From the NCBI RefSeq assembly GCF_014650775.1, contig NZ_BMVP01000009.1:124001-188000 (forward strand): a stretch of DNA of 64,000 nt. Direction: 5' to 3'. The DNA is from Streptomyces cirratus. Its GTDB lineage: Bacteria > Actinomycetota > Actinomycetes > Streptomycetales > Streptomycetaceae. A program made the translations under genes and the position numbers. The notes under the pieces are model-generated. The model had not been told where the DNA came from. It ran no database searches and worked only from the letters and a program-made list of their open reading frames with translations. Shown here in pieces: positions 40,816 to 49,152 of the stretch. Every line of letters begins with the position of its first letter. Position 1 is the first letter of the stretch.

Positions 40816-42168
40816 TCAGCCGGCCGTGGTGTGGCGATCGGCCACGTCGAGCGCCGCGTCCAGCAGGGCCAGGCCCTCCTTGGCCTCCGCCTCCGTGACG
40901 GTGCAGGGCGGGACGACGTGGGTCCGGTTCATGTTGACGAAGGGCCACAGGCCGGAGGCCTTGCAGGCGGCCGCGAACTCGGCCATCGGCCCGTTGTCGG
41001 CGCCGGCCGCGTTGTACGGGACGAGCGGCTCGCGCGTCCCCTCGTCCCGTACGAGTTCCAGGGCCCAGAAGGTACCGAGCCCCCGGACCTCCCCGACCGA
41101 CGGGTGGCGCTCGGCGATCTCGGCGAGGCCGGGGCCGATCACGTCCTCCCCGATGCGGGCGGCGTTCTGGACGATGCCCTCGTCCTCCATCGCGTTGATC
41201 GTCGCGACGGCGGCGGCGCAGGCCAGGGGGTGACCGGAGTACGTCAGTCCGCCCGGATAGGGACGGGTGGCGAACGTCTCGGCGATCGCGCCGGAGATGG
41301 CGACGCCGCCGAGCGGGACGTAACCGCTGTTGACGCCCTTGGCGAAGGTGATCAGGTCGGGGGTGACGTCCCAGTGCTCGGCCGCGAACCACTTGCCGGT
41401 CCGGCCGAATCCGGACATGACCTCGTCCAGGACGAAGACGATGCCGTACCGGTCGCACAGCTCCCGGACGCCCGCCAGGTAACCGGGCGGCGGGGTCATG
41501 ATGCCGGCCGTGCCCGGCACGGTCTCCAGGATGATCGCCGCGATGGTCCCCGGTCCCTCGAAGGCGATGGTGTCGGCGAGGTGGGTGAGGGCGCGCTCGC
41601 ACTCCTCGGCCTCGGTGGTCGCGTGGAAGGGCGAGCGGTAGAGGAAGGGTCCCCAGAAGTGCACGACACCGGCGGCGGCCGTGTCGGAGGGCCAGCGGCG
41701 CGGGTCGCCGGTGAGGTTGATCGCGGCGGCGGTGGCGCCGTGGTACGAGCGGTACGTGGAGAGCACCTTCTGCCGGCCGGTGTGCAGCCGGGCCATGCGT
41801 ACGGCGTTCTCCACGGCCTCGGCGCCACCGTTGGTGAAGAAGACCTTGTCGAGGTCGCCGGGGGTCCGCTCGGCGATGAGGCGTGCGGCCTCGGAGCGGA
41901 CGTCGACGGCGAACCCCGGTGCGAGGGTGCAGAGCCGGGCGGCCTGCTCCTGGATCGCGGCGACGACCTTGGGGTGCTGGTGGCCGATGTTGGTGTTGAC
42001 CAGCTGGGAGGAGAAGTCGAGGTAGCGGTTCCCGTCGTAGTCCCAGAAGTACGACCCCTCGGCACCGGCGATGGCCAGGGGATCGATCAGGGCCTGGGCG
42101 GACCAGGAGTGGAAGACGTGGGCGCGATCGGCGGCCTTGACTGCCGCGCCGGTGACATGAGGGGTCAT
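40816..42168 (-). CDS. Class III (omega-amino acid) aminotransferase
   Basis: A 450-residue PLP enzyme. The Schiff-base lysine is K277 in ITFAKGVNSGY, D248 in VLDEVMSGFGRTGKW binds the pyridine nitrogen, and TNGGAEAVENAVRMARL contacts the phosphate. The family includes beta-alanine/pyruvate, GABA and taurine transaminases; the substrate is not determinable here. The GntR gene downstream suggests induction by an amino acid or amine. No decarboxylase or semialdehyde dehydrogenase is adjacent. ATG 42168 starts MTPHVTGAAV. It is divergent from the DJ-1/MarR operon. Confidence 0.9.
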   Translation of the reverse strand: MTPHVTGAAVKAADRAHVFHSWSAQALIDPLAIAGAEGSYFWDYDGNRYLDFSSQLVNTNIGHQHPKVVAAIQEQAARLCTLAPGFAVDVRSEAARLIAERTPGDLDKVFFTNGGAEAVENAVRMARLHTGRQKVLSTYRSYHGATAAAINLTGDPRRWPSDTAAAGVVHFWGPFLYRSPFHATTEAEECERALTHLADTIAFEGPGTIAAIILETVPGTAGIMTPPPGYLAGVRELCDRYGIVFVLDEVMSGFGRTGKWFAAEHWDVTPDLITFAKGVNSGYVPLGGVAISGAIAETFATRPYPGGLTYSGHPLACAAAVATINAMEDEGIVQNAARIGEDVIGPGLAEIAERHPSVGEVRGLGTFWALELVRDEGTREPLVPYNAAGADNGPMAEFAAACKASGLWPFVNMNRTHVVPPCTVTEAEAKEGLALLDAALDVADRHTTAG

Positions 42169-42283
42169 ACCGCCACGCTAGGAGCGCCCTGGTGGGGAGG
42201 GACATCGGCGGACTGTATGCGGGTGGGGGCCCGTCCTCGGCAGTCTGTCTGCGGCGGGCCGGAGGCTTGGCAGCCTCCTGCCG

Positions 42284-42305
42284 ATATGACAGCATGTTGT
42301 CATAT
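42284..42305. promoter_or_regulatory. Perfect palindrome upstream of the DJ-1/MarR operon (likely MarR operator)
   Basis: ATATGACA, six bases (GCATGT), then TGTCATAT: a perfect 8-6-8 inverted repeat, AT-rich in a GC-rich genome, 35 bp before the DJ-1 start. The size and A/T-rich ends suit MarR-type dimers, and the second gene of the operon encodes a MarR protein. Confidence 0.7.
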
Positions 42306-42339
42306 GGTCATGCCGGGTCCTCACAGGGAGGCGAGCACC

Positions 42340-42981
42340 ATGAGCGACACTGCGCGGGCAACGCCCGGCAAGCCGGTCCACCTCGCGGTCTACGACACGT
42401 ACGCGGACTGGGAGACCGGACACACCACGGCGCACCTCACCCGACGCGGGTACCGGGTCCGCACGGTCGCCTTCGCCGCCGAGGAGCCCGTCACCACCAT
42501 GGGCGGCGTCCGCATCCTGCCCGACCTGGCCCTGGCCGGCCTGCGCCCCGAGGACTCCTCCCTGCTGATCCTCACGGGCGCGTCGCTCTGGGACTCCGGG
42601 GACACGCTGGCGCCGTTCGCGGCGAAGGCCCGCGAGTTCCTGGCGGCGGGGGTACCCGTCGCCGCGATCTGCGGGGCGACGGCCGGCCTCGCCCGGGCGG
42701 GTCTGCTGGACGGACGGCGGCACACGAGCGCCGCCGCCGAGTACCTGGCGGCGCAGCCCGGTTACGCGGGCGCCCCCGACTACGTCGAGGTCGACGCCGT
42801 CACGGACGCGGACCTCGTCACGGCGGGGCCGACCGAGCCGGTGGCGTTCGCCCGGGAGGTCTTCGCCCGGCTGGAGGTGTACGAGCCGGTCGTGCTGGAT
42901 GCCTGGTACCGCCTCTTCCACGACTCGGACGCCGGCGCGTACCCGGTCCTGATGGGCGCCGCGGAACCCGACGATGCGTGA
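42340..42981 (+). CDS. DJ-1/PfpI family protein
   Basis: A 213-residue member of the DJ-1/PfpI superfamily. The nucleophile-elbow cysteine C111 sits in VAAICGATAGLAR, a standard A-I-C-G motif. Residues around LAVYDTYADWETG form the first strand and the acid-helix region. The group includes glyoxalase III, chaperone/deglycase and isocyanide-hydratase-like enzymes; no assignment can be made from sequence. GGGAGG lies just before ATG 42340. It shares an operon with the MarR gene, whose start overlaps its last 8 bp. Confidence 0.88.
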   Translation: MSDTARATPGKPVHLAVYDTYADWETGHTTAHLTRRGYRVRTVAFAAEEPVTTMGGVRILPDLALAGLRPEDSSLLILTGASLWDSGDTLAPFAAKAREFLAAGVPVAAICGATAGLARAGLLDGRRHTSAAAEYLAAQPGYAGAPDYVEVDAVTDADLVTAGPTEPVAFAREVFARLEVYEPVVLDAWYRLFHDSDAGAYPVLMGAAEPDDA

Positions 42982-43552
42982 GGCGGATGCGGCGGTGGGC
43001 GCGGGGCCCGGGACGGGGTCCGGGCCTGGGACGGCGCCCGGACCTGGGACGGGGTCCGGACCTGGGACCGCGCCCGCGCTTTCCGTGCGGGCGCGCCAGG
43101 ACCTCCTGAGCCGTACGGCCCTCGGCGTCTTCCGGCTGAACGGCCAGCTCCTCGCCGTCTCCGAGGAGCTGGCCCGCCCGGCCGGGCTGACGGCGGCGCG
43201 CTGGCAGGTGCTGGGCGCGGTGCTCCGCGAACCCCTGTCCGTCGCGGGCATCGCACGTGCCATGGGCATCACCCGCCAGAGCGTCCAGCGCATCGCCGAC
43301 CTGCTCGCCGCGAACGGTCTCGCCGAGTACGTACCGAACCCCGCCCACCGGCGCGCGAAGCTGCTGCGGCCGACGGAGGAAGGGCGAGCGGCGATCGCCC
43401 GCATCGCTCCCGGCCATGCGGCGCTGGCCGCCCGGCTCGCCGCGGAACTGGGCGAGGAGGCCTTCGCGGAAACCGTCCGCACCCTGGAACGGCTGTCCTG
43501 CGCCCTCGACGCGCTGACGGCCACGCCGCCGGCCGACCCCGGCGGAGGGTAG
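42974..43552 (+). CDS. MarR family transcriptional regulator
   Basis: A 192-residue regulator. The winged helix (LTAARWQVLGAVLREPLSVAGIARAMGITRQSVQRIADLLAANGLAEY) is standard MarR; the wing PAHRRAKLLRPT follows. The first 40 residues are a low-complexity run of GPGTGS/GPGTAP units from an 18-bp DNA repeat (about 42995-43078), so the real start may be later, although ATG 42974 overlaps the DJ-1 stop and would give coupling. It probably represses its own operon through the palindrome at 42284. Confidence 0.9.
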   Translation: MREADAAVGAGPGTGSGPGTAPGPGTGSGPGTAPALSVRARQDLLSRTALGVFRLNGQLLAVSEELARPAGLTAARWQVLGAVLREPLSVAGIARAMGITRQSVQRIADLLAANGLAEYVPNPAHRRAKLLRPTEEGRAAIARIAPGHAALAARLAAELGEEAFAETVRTLERLSCALDALTATPPADPGGG

Positions 43553-43586
43553 GACCGGGCGGATTGTGTCGAAGTCAATAAGCCTG

Positions 43587-43599
43587 CAAGCAAAGCTTG
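43587..43599. promoter_or_regulatory. Short palindrome before the SnoaL-like gene
   Basis: CAAGC-AAA-GCTTG, a perfect 5-3-5 inverted repeat 35-47 bp before the SnoaL-like start, in the 81-bp gap after the MarR gene. A possible operator; no specific regulator can be named. Confidence 0.35.
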
Positions 43600-43633
43600 T
43601 TGCGTACCGCGACCGCGTCGCAGACTGCCGCAC

Positions 43634-44023
43634 ATGGAGCCGTTGGAGGTAGTGGCACGACTGTGGGAGCGGATCGAGGCGCGCGACTGGGACGGCGTCG
43701 CCAAGCTGGTCGCCGAGGACGCCGTGATCGAGTGGCCGGTCAGCGGCGAGCGGATCGTGGGCCGGGCCAACTTCATCGCCGTGCTCGCCGAGGACGACGA
43801 CGCGGACGAGGCGCCGGTGGAAGTGCTGCGCGTGCTCGCCGACGGGGACCTTGTGGTCACCGAGGTGGAGGCACCTCAGGAGCACGTGGTCTACCGGGCC
43901 GTCTCGCTGTGGACGGTGCGGGACGGGGAGATCGTCGGAGCGAGGGAGTACTGGACCAGCCCGGGCCAGGACCCGGCGCCCCGTTGGCGGGCGGGGTACG
44001 TCGAGCCGTTGGTCGCGGACTGA
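43634..44023 (+). CDS. SnoaL/NTF2-like protein
   Basis: A 129-residue single-domain protein of the NTF2-like cone fold. WERIEARDWDGVAKLVAEDAVIEWPVSGERIVGRANFIAVL and the ending LWTVRDGEIVGAREYWTSP are the usual landmarks. Some relatives are polyketide cyclases or steroid isomerases; many have no known activity, and catalytic residues are not conserved enough to call. It lies between the MarR gene and the LysE gene and may be controlled by the palindrome just upstream. Confidence 0.85.
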   Translation: MEPLEVVARLWERIEARDWDGVAKLVAEDAVIEWPVSGERIVGRANFIAVLAEDDDADEAPVEVLRVLADGDLVVTEVEAPQEHVVYRAVSLWTVRDGEIVGAREYWTSPGQDPAPRWRAGYVEPLVAD

Positions 44024-44058
44024 GTCACAATCGAGGTCCGGCTGCCAGACTGGGCCGC

Positions 44059-44676
44059 GTGTACACCCAAGTCTTCGCCGCCACCGGCGTCCTGGCCCTG
44101 CTGACGCTCGTTCCCGGACCGGACATGGCGATCGTGACGAAGCGGGCCGTCTCGCACGGGCGCGCCGACGGGATGCGTACCGTCGGCGGGATCTGCCTCG
44201 GGCTGCTCCTGTGGGGTGCCCTCACCGTCGCCGGACTCGCGGCGCTGCTCGCCGCGTCCGCCGAGGTGTACCTGGTGGTCAAGCTCGCCGGGGCGGGTTA
44301 CCTCTGCTTCCTCGGCGTCCAGGCGCTGCGCCACGCGGGCGCCGATCCGGCCGTCCGGGGGGAGCAGGCGGACCGGCGCGGGGGCAGTGCCTGGCGCACC
44401 GGCCTGATCAGCAACGCCCTGAACCCGAAGATCGCCGTCTTCTACACGGGCCTGCTTCCCGCCCTCGCCCCGTCCGGTCTGCGCCCTGCGGTGGGCATGG
44501 CGCTGCTCGTGGCGGTCCACCTGCTGCTGACGCTGCTCTGGCTGGGTACGTACGTCCACGTCCTCTCCCGCGCCCGGCGCTTCTTCGCCCGCCCGCGCGT
44601 CCGCGGCGCCCTGGACCGGTTGACGGGCGTGGTCCTGATCGCCTTCGGCATCCGCGTGGCGACGGCAGCCTCGTGA
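44059..44676 (+). CDS. LysE family amino-acid exporter
   Basis: A 205-residue inner-membrane protein with about six hydrophobic segments. LTLVPGPDMAIVTKRAVSHGR near the N-terminus is the family signature (PGPD/N), and LISNALNPKIAVFYTGLLP is the second conserved stretch. It exports amino acids such as lysine, arginine, threonine or homoserine; the specific one is unknown. GTG 44059 is the best start. It is 35 bp downstream of the SnoaL-like gene in the same direction. Confidence 0.9.
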   Translation: MYTQVFAATGVLALLTLVPGPDMAIVTKRAVSHGRADGMRTVGGICLGLLLWGALTVAGLAALLAASAEVYLVVKLAGAGYLCFLGVQALRHAGADPAVRGEQADRRGGSAWRTGLISNALNPKIAVFYTGLLPALAPSGLRPAVGMALLVAVHLLLTLLWLGTYVHVLSRARRFFARPRVRGALDRLTGVVLIAFGIRVATAAS

Positions 44677-44707
44677 GAGCCGCCTGCGGTAACGCCCCGT
44701 CACAACG

Positions 44708-44770
44708 CACCGGACCCGGGCCGTGGTGTTCGCGTACGAGACGGGGCTGATCCGTCCGACGGGCTACTGA
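44708..44770 (+). pseudogene. 3' remnant of a NarL-type response regulator gene
   Basis: This 21-codon stretch reads HRTRAVVFAYETGLIRPTG then Y and a stop. It closely matches the last residues of the intact response regulator ending at 46893 (RTQAAVFAYETRLVTPA). No upstream part of such a gene is present; the LysE gene ends 31 bp before. It therefore looks like the tail of a response regulator gene left by a deletion or recombination. Confidence 0.65.
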
Positions 44771-44774
44771 CGCA

Positions 44775-44795
44775 CCCCCGTAGTACTTGAGGGGG
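44775..44795. promoter_or_regulatory. Inverted repeat in front of the histidine kinase gene
   Basis: CCCCC-GTAGTACTTGA-GGGGG lies 63-83 bp before the kinase start, with a TAGTACT core. It may bind the response regulator of the operon. By-eye observation only. Confidence 0.3.
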
Positions 44796-44857
44796 AGCCG
44801 CGGATGTCCCCACCGGTGGCGACGCGGACGGCGGGGGTGCGGACCTACGGTTCTCAC

Positions 44858-46237
44858 ATGAGCGAGACGACCACCGGGGGGACAGCCCGGACACCGGAAT
44901 TGCGCATGGCTTCGGGGCTCTTCGAGACCCTGCGCCAGGACCTGATCAGCGGCGCGTTCGCCTACCGGCCGCTGCCGCAGATGCGTGTGGACGGGCCGCT
45001 GCTGCGGCTGCTGCCGGCGGGCGTGCGCGCGAAGGCCGGCTACCTGCCGCATGCGGTGGTGGGGGTGATGGCGGTGCTCGTCGTGCTGGTCACCAACGCC
45101 GACTCCCACGGTATGCCGCAAGCCGTGCTGCTGTTCATGGGTCTGCTGGCGGCGGTACCGGTCCTGATGACGCTGGTGCGGCCGGTGGGGGCGTTCTGGG
45201 TGGCCTTGGCCGTGACGACCGGCCTCTCGCTCGTCCAGAACCGGGACCTGACCTGGCCGTGGTCGCCGGCGACCTTCACCGCCTACCTCGCGGTGATGGC
45301 CGTCGTGGCCATGCGGAGCCGGCCCCGGGTGGCCTGCTGGCTGTGGGCGATCACCTTGGTGTTCGGGGCGGCGATGCCGGTGCTCGTGAGCAGCTACGAG
45401 TCGAACGTGGCCCCCATGGCGTTCGCCTCCGCCCTCGTCCTGCTGACGGTCACCGTCGGCAACACCCGTCGGCAGGCGGAGCGGGAGGTCGTCGCGCAGC
45501 AGCAGGTGACCGCCGTCGAGCGGGACCGGCGCACGCTCCTGGAGGAGCGGACGACCATCGCGCGAGAGCTGCACGACGTGGTCGCGCACCACATGTCGGT
45601 GGTGGCGATCCAGGCGGAGGCGGCACCGTACCGGGTGAAGAACCCGCCGGCCGAACTGGAGGCGGCGTTCGTCACCATCCGGGAGAACGCGGTGGCGGCG
45701 CTGACGGAACTGCGGCGGGTACTCGGGGTGGTGCGCTCCGCGGACTACGAGGCGCCGGACGCGCCGCAGCCGACGCTGGCCTCGCTGGACAGGCTGCTGG
45801 CCAATGTGCGGGAGGCCGGGCTGAGCGTGGAGAAGACGGTCACCGGAGCGGTACGGGAACTGCCGCAGGGCGTGGAGCTGTCGGCGTACCGGATCATCCA
45901 GGAGGCGCTGAGCAACTCGCTGCGGCACGCGCCGGGCGCCGCGGCCGGGGTGGAGGTGTCGTACGTGCTGGGCGGCCTGGGGATACGGGTCGTCAACGGC
46001 CCGCCGACGGAGAAGGTGCTGCCGTCACCGGGTGCGGGACACGGGATCACCGGGATGCGGGAGCGGGTGGCCATGCTGGAGGGCGAGATGACGGCCGGGG
46101 AGACGGCGGCCGGCGGGTACGAGGTGGCCGTTTTCATACCGGTGCGCCGGACTTCCGAGCCGTCGGCGTCGGCGTCGGCGTTGCCCTCGCCCCCGTCCTC
46201 ACCCTCGGCGTCGCCCGCGCAGGAGCGGTCGGCATGA
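44858..46237 (+). CDS. Sensor histidine kinase (NarL-system type, HisKA_3)
   Basis: A 459-residue kinase with about four to five membrane helices (residues 65-200) and almost no outside domain. The phospho-acceptor H239 is in RELHDVVAHHMSVVAIQAE. The ATPase has AYRIIQEALSNSLRHAPG (N box) and GHGITGMRERVAMLEG (G box). The DesK/LiaS-like design suggests membrane or envelope sensing. The C-terminal 25 residues are a Ser/Ala/Pro repeat. The stop overlaps the response regulator start by ATGA. Confidence 0.93.
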   Translation: MSETTTGGTARTPELRMASGLFETLRQDLISGAFAYRPLPQMRVDGPLLRLLPAGVRAKAGYLPHAVVGVMAVLVVLVTNADSHGMPQAVLLFMGLLAAVPVLMTLVRPVGAFWVALAVTTGLSLVQNRDLTWPWSPATFTAYLAVMAVVAMRSRPRVACWLWAITLVFGAAMPVLVSSYESNVAPMAFASALVLLTVTVGNTRRQAEREVVAQQQVTAVERDRRTLLEERTTIARELHDVVAHHMSVVAIQAEAAPYRVKNPPAELEAAFVTIRENAVAALTELRRVLGVVRSADYEAPDAPQPTLASLDRLLANVREAGLSVEKTVTGAVRELPQGVELSAYRIIQEALSNSLRHAPGAAAGVEVSYVLGGLGIRVVNGPPTEKVLPSPGAGHGITGMRERVAMLEGEMTAGETAAGGYEVAVFIPVRRTSEPSASASALPSPPSSPSASPAQERSA

Positions 46238-46893
46238 CGATCAAGGTGCTGATCGTCGATGACCAGATGATGGTCCGTGAGGGTTTCTCCGTCCTGCTGA
46301 ACGCGATGGAGGGCATCGAGGTGGTCGGCGAAGCGGTCGACGGCCACCAGGCCATCGCGCAGGTGAACGCCCTGCGGCCGGATGTGGTGCTGATGGACAT
46401 CCGGATGCCGGAGATGAACGGGCTGGAGGCGACGCGGCGGATCGTGGCCGCCGACACCGACGCGAAGGTGCTGGTCCTGACGACCTTCGACCTCGACGAG
46501 TACGTGTACCAGGCCCTGCGGGCAGGGGCGTCCGGGTTCCTGCTCAAGGACGCGTCGGCGAGGCAGTTGGCCGAGGGGGTGCGGGTGGTGGCGGGCGGCG
46601 AGGCGCTGCTGGCCCCCTCGGTGACCAAGCGGCTGATCTCCGAGTTCTCGAAGCTCGCGGAGTCACCGAAGCTCGCGGACCCGGCCGGGGTGGCGCAGTT
46701 GACGGAGCGGGAGACGGAGGTGCTGATCCTGATCGCCCAGGGGCTGACGAACGCCGAGATGGCGGACCGGCTGGTCGTGGCGGAGTCCACCATCAAGACC
46801 CATGTGAGCCGGATCCTGGTCAAGTTGGGCCTGCGCGACCGTACCCAGGCCGCCGTGTTCGCGTACGAGACCCGCCTGGTGACCCCAGCGTGA
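46234..46893 (+). CDS. NarL/LuxR-type response regulator
   Basis: 219 residues. The receiver domain has D9-D10 and the phosphorylated D55 in VVLMDIRMPEMNG, then the conserved T and K (VLTTFDLDEY, FLLKDAS). The LuxR-type helix-turn-helix is LTERETEVLILIAQGLTNAEMADRLVVAESTIKTHVSRIL. It is coupled to its kinase by a 4-bp overlap. No target gene can be named. A remnant of a paralogue's C-terminus stands upstream of the operon. Confidence 0.95.
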   Translation: MTIKVLIVDDQMMVREGFSVLLNAMEGIEVVGEAVDGHQAIAQVNALRPDVVLMDIRMPEMNGLEATRRIVAADTDAKVLVLTTFDLDEYVYQALRAGASGFLLKDASARQLAEGVRVVAGGEALLAPSVTKRLISEFSKLAESPKLADPAGVAQLTERETEVLILIAQGLTNAEMADRLVVAESTIKTHVSRILVKLGLRDRTQAAVFAYETRLVTPA

Positions 46894-46931
46894 GGCCCGG
46901 GAAATCGCGGCCACAGCACTAGGCTTCGGTG

Positions 46932-48134
46932 ATGGGCTTTGATCCGTGGGATGCCGCGTTCGTCGCCGATCCGTACCCCGCCTATCGGGAGTTGCGCGAG
47001 CAGGGGCGGGCGGTGTGGTCGCCGGCGACGGGGCAGTGGCTGGTGCCGCACTACGCCGATGTGAGCGCGCTGCTGCGCGACCGGCGGCTGGGGCGCACGT
47101 ACCTGCACCGCTTCACGCACGAGGAGTTCGGGCAGCAGGCGCCCCCGCCGGAGCACGAGCCGTTCCATGTCCTCAACGGCAACGGCCTCCTGGACTTGGA
47201 GGACCCGGCGCACGCGCGGGTGCGGCGGCTGGTGGCGAAGGCCTTCACCCCGCGCACCGTGGAGCGGCTCGCGCCCGCCGTCGAGCGGCTGGCCGGGGAA
47301 CTGGCGGGCGCGTTCCTGGCCGAGGGCGGCGGTGATCTGCTGACCGCCGTCGCGGAGCCGCTCCCGGTAGCGGTGATCGCGGAGCTGCTCGGGATCCCGG
47401 AGTCCGACCGCGCGCTGTTGCGGCCCTGGTCGGCCGACATCTGCGGGATGTTCGAGCTCCGGCCGGACGAGGAGACCGCGCGGCGGGCCGTCCGGGCGAG
47501 CGTCGAATTCAGCGACTACCTGCGCGCGCTGATCGCCGAGCGGCGCCGCCTCCCCGGCGCGGACCTGATCTCCGCGCTGATCGCCGCCCACGACGAGGAG
47601 GGCCGGCTCAGCGAGCAGGAAATGATCTCCACCTGCGTGCTGCTGCTGAACGCGGGCCACGAGGCGACGGTCAATACGACCGTCAACGGCTGGTGGGCAC
47701 TGTTCCGCAATCCCGCGCAGCTCGACGACCTCCGGCGCCGTCCCGAAAAGTTGTCCACAGCTGTGGATGAACTCATGCGGTACGACACACCCCTACAAAT
47801 GTTCGAACGCTGGGTGCTGGACGAGATCCGGATCGGGGACTCGGTGATCCCGCGCGGCGCCGAGGTCGCGCTGCTCTTCGGGTCCGCCAACCGGGATCCC
47901 GCGCGCTTCGAGAACCCCGACGCACTGGACCTCGTACGCGCCGACAACCCGCACCTGACCTTCGGGGCGGGGATCCACTACTGCCTCGGCGCACCGCTGG
48001 CGCGGCTGGAGCTGGGGGCCTCGTTCGGCGCCCTGCTGGCAGCCGGCGTGCCGCCGCTGCGGCTCGTGGAGGAGCCGCAGTGGCGGGACGGGTACGTCAT
48101 CCGGGGGCTGCGGGAGCTGCTCGTCGCCTGCTGA
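46932..48134 (+). CDS. Cytochrome P450
   Basis: A 400-residue soluble bacterial P450. The heme cysteine is C351 in FGAGIHYCLGAPLARLE, the I-helix has AGHEATVNT (acid-threonine pair replaced by E-A-T), and E280-x-x-R283 sits in DELMRYD. The R in the FERWV region and HARVRRL fit the CYP107-like macrolide-oxidising group, but substrates cannot be predicted. No ferredoxin gene is adjacent, so it would rely on redox partners encoded elsewhere. ATG 46932 or GTG 46929 starts the protein. It follows the two-component operon by 38 bp. Confidence 0.92.
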   Translation: MGFDPWDAAFVADPYPAYRELREQGRAVWSPATGQWLVPHYADVSALLRDRRLGRTYLHRFTHEEFGQQAPPPEHEPFHVLNGNGLLDLEDPAHARVRRLVAKAFTPRTVERLAPAVERLAGELAGAFLAEGGGDLLTAVAEPLPVAVIAELLGIPESDRALLRPWSADICGMFELRPDEETARRAVRASVEFSDYLRALIAERRRLPGADLISALIAAHDEEGRLSEQEMISTCVLLLNAGHEATVNTTVNGWWALFRNPAQLDDLRRRPEKLSTAVDELMRYDTPLQMFERWVLDEIRIGDSVIPRGAEVALLFGSANRDPARFENPDALDLVRADNPHLTFGAGIHYCLGAPLARLELGASFGALLAAGVPPLRLVEEPQWRDGYVIRGLRELLVAC

Positions 48135-48152
48135 AAACGGCAGCCACGGCCG

Positions 48153-48989
48153 TCAGCGCGGCACGGTCAGGGACCAGGCAGCGGGGCGCAGGGTCCAGGT
48201 GCGGCGCCGGAGCGGGCCCGACACGGCCGCGTGGTCGGCGCGGTAGCGGAAGTCCGCGCCCGACACCGTCACCGTCGCCGCCCGCTCCGTCAGCGCCGCG
48301 CACCCCGTCAGCCGCACCACCACCTCCGCCTGGCCGCCCGCCTGCCGGGTGACCACCGCGACGTCCTGCACCGGGTGGTCCACGTCCGCCAGCACCACCC
48401 CGTCCGCCTCCACCCGCAGCCGGTGCACCGGCCCCGCCGGCGCCTGCGCGGTCCCCGGCGGGCCCGGCAGCAGCATCCGGAGCAACGACCGGTAGCTCCG
48501 TACGGGTGGAACCTGCGCCCGCGCCGGCGGCGGGATCCGCAGGCCGCCCAGCACCACCCCGTCGCTGTCGTCCACCAGCAGGTCACGCTCCTGGACCGCC
48601 CCGTCCAGCGCCGCCCGCGCAGCCATCACCGCCGACAGCGGCACGCCCAGCGACCCCGCCAGCGTGAGGGAGCCCACCGGCCCCACCGGGATCAGCGACA
48701 ACGGCTCCCCCAGCAGGTCACGCGAGCGGTGCAAGAGGGTCACCGTCCGTAGCAGCGCCCGGTCGTCACCCACGACCACGGGTCGCCGATGGCCCCGGCG
48801 GGCAAGGGCCCGCGCAAACTCCTCCGGCGAGTCGGGGAGAGAAACTTTCGCCGTGGCGCCGGCGCACAACACATCTTTCGCGATCCGTACGGACTCGCCG
48901 TCAAGACGGCGGGCGACCGGGTCGACGAGCACGAGCAGGCCGCCTACCGGCGCGCCCGCATGGCTCATGGTGGGCTCTGGAGCCGACAC
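48153..48989 (-). CDS. Diacylglycerol-kinase-fold protein
   Basis: A 278-residue protein with the lipid-kinase (DAGK catalytic) fold: PVVVGDDRALLRTVTLLHR takes the place of the nucleotide-binding GGDGT loop, and LSLIPVGPVGSLTLAGSLGVP resembles the following N-F-A segment. The canonical G-G-D-G-T is degenerate (V-G-D-D-R), so kinase activity is doubtful. From memory, related proteins stand beside purA in other Streptomyces. GTG 48989 is chosen because GGAAGG lies 6 nt upstream; longer starts at 49022 are possible. Divergent from purA. Confidence 0.75.
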   Translation of the reverse strand: MSAPEPTMSHAGAPVGGLLVLVDPVARRLDGESVRIAKDVLCAGATAKVSLPDSPEEFARALARRGHRRPVVVGDDRALLRTVTLLHRSRDLLGEPLSLIPVGPVGSLTLAGSLGVPLSAVMAARAALDGAVQERDLLVDDSDGVVLGGLRIPPPARAQVPPVRSYRSLLRMLLPGPPGTAQAPAGPVHRLRVEADGVVLADVDHPVQDVAVVTRQAGGQAEVVVRLTGCAALTERAATVTVSGADFRYRADHAAVSGPLRRRTWTLRPAAWSLTVPR

Positions 48990-49006
48990 CTCGGTCCTTC
49001 CTCGGG

Positions 49007-49051
49007 TAGCATCTTTGTGCAAGAGGCCCTTGCGCTATTGCGCCAGGGCCT
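49007..49051 (+). promoter_or_regulatory. purA promoter and leader hairpin
   Basis: A TAGCAT -10-like hexamer (49007-49012) is followed by an almost perfect hairpin at 49024-49051 (AGGCCCTTGCGC with GCGCCAGGGCCT, loop TATT, one mismatch), near the expected 5' end of purA mRNA. A TTCGTCTATT tract follows. It may be an attenuator or a leader stabiliser. It lies 100 bp before the purA start. Confidence 0.4.
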
Positions 49052-49152
49052 TCGTCTATTCCGGGGTACCGGTCCGACGGCTCAGCCTGCGGTGTACATC
49101 GTCGTACGCCCCCTGACCTTGGACATGCCCCATCCGGAAGAGGTGTACGCCT

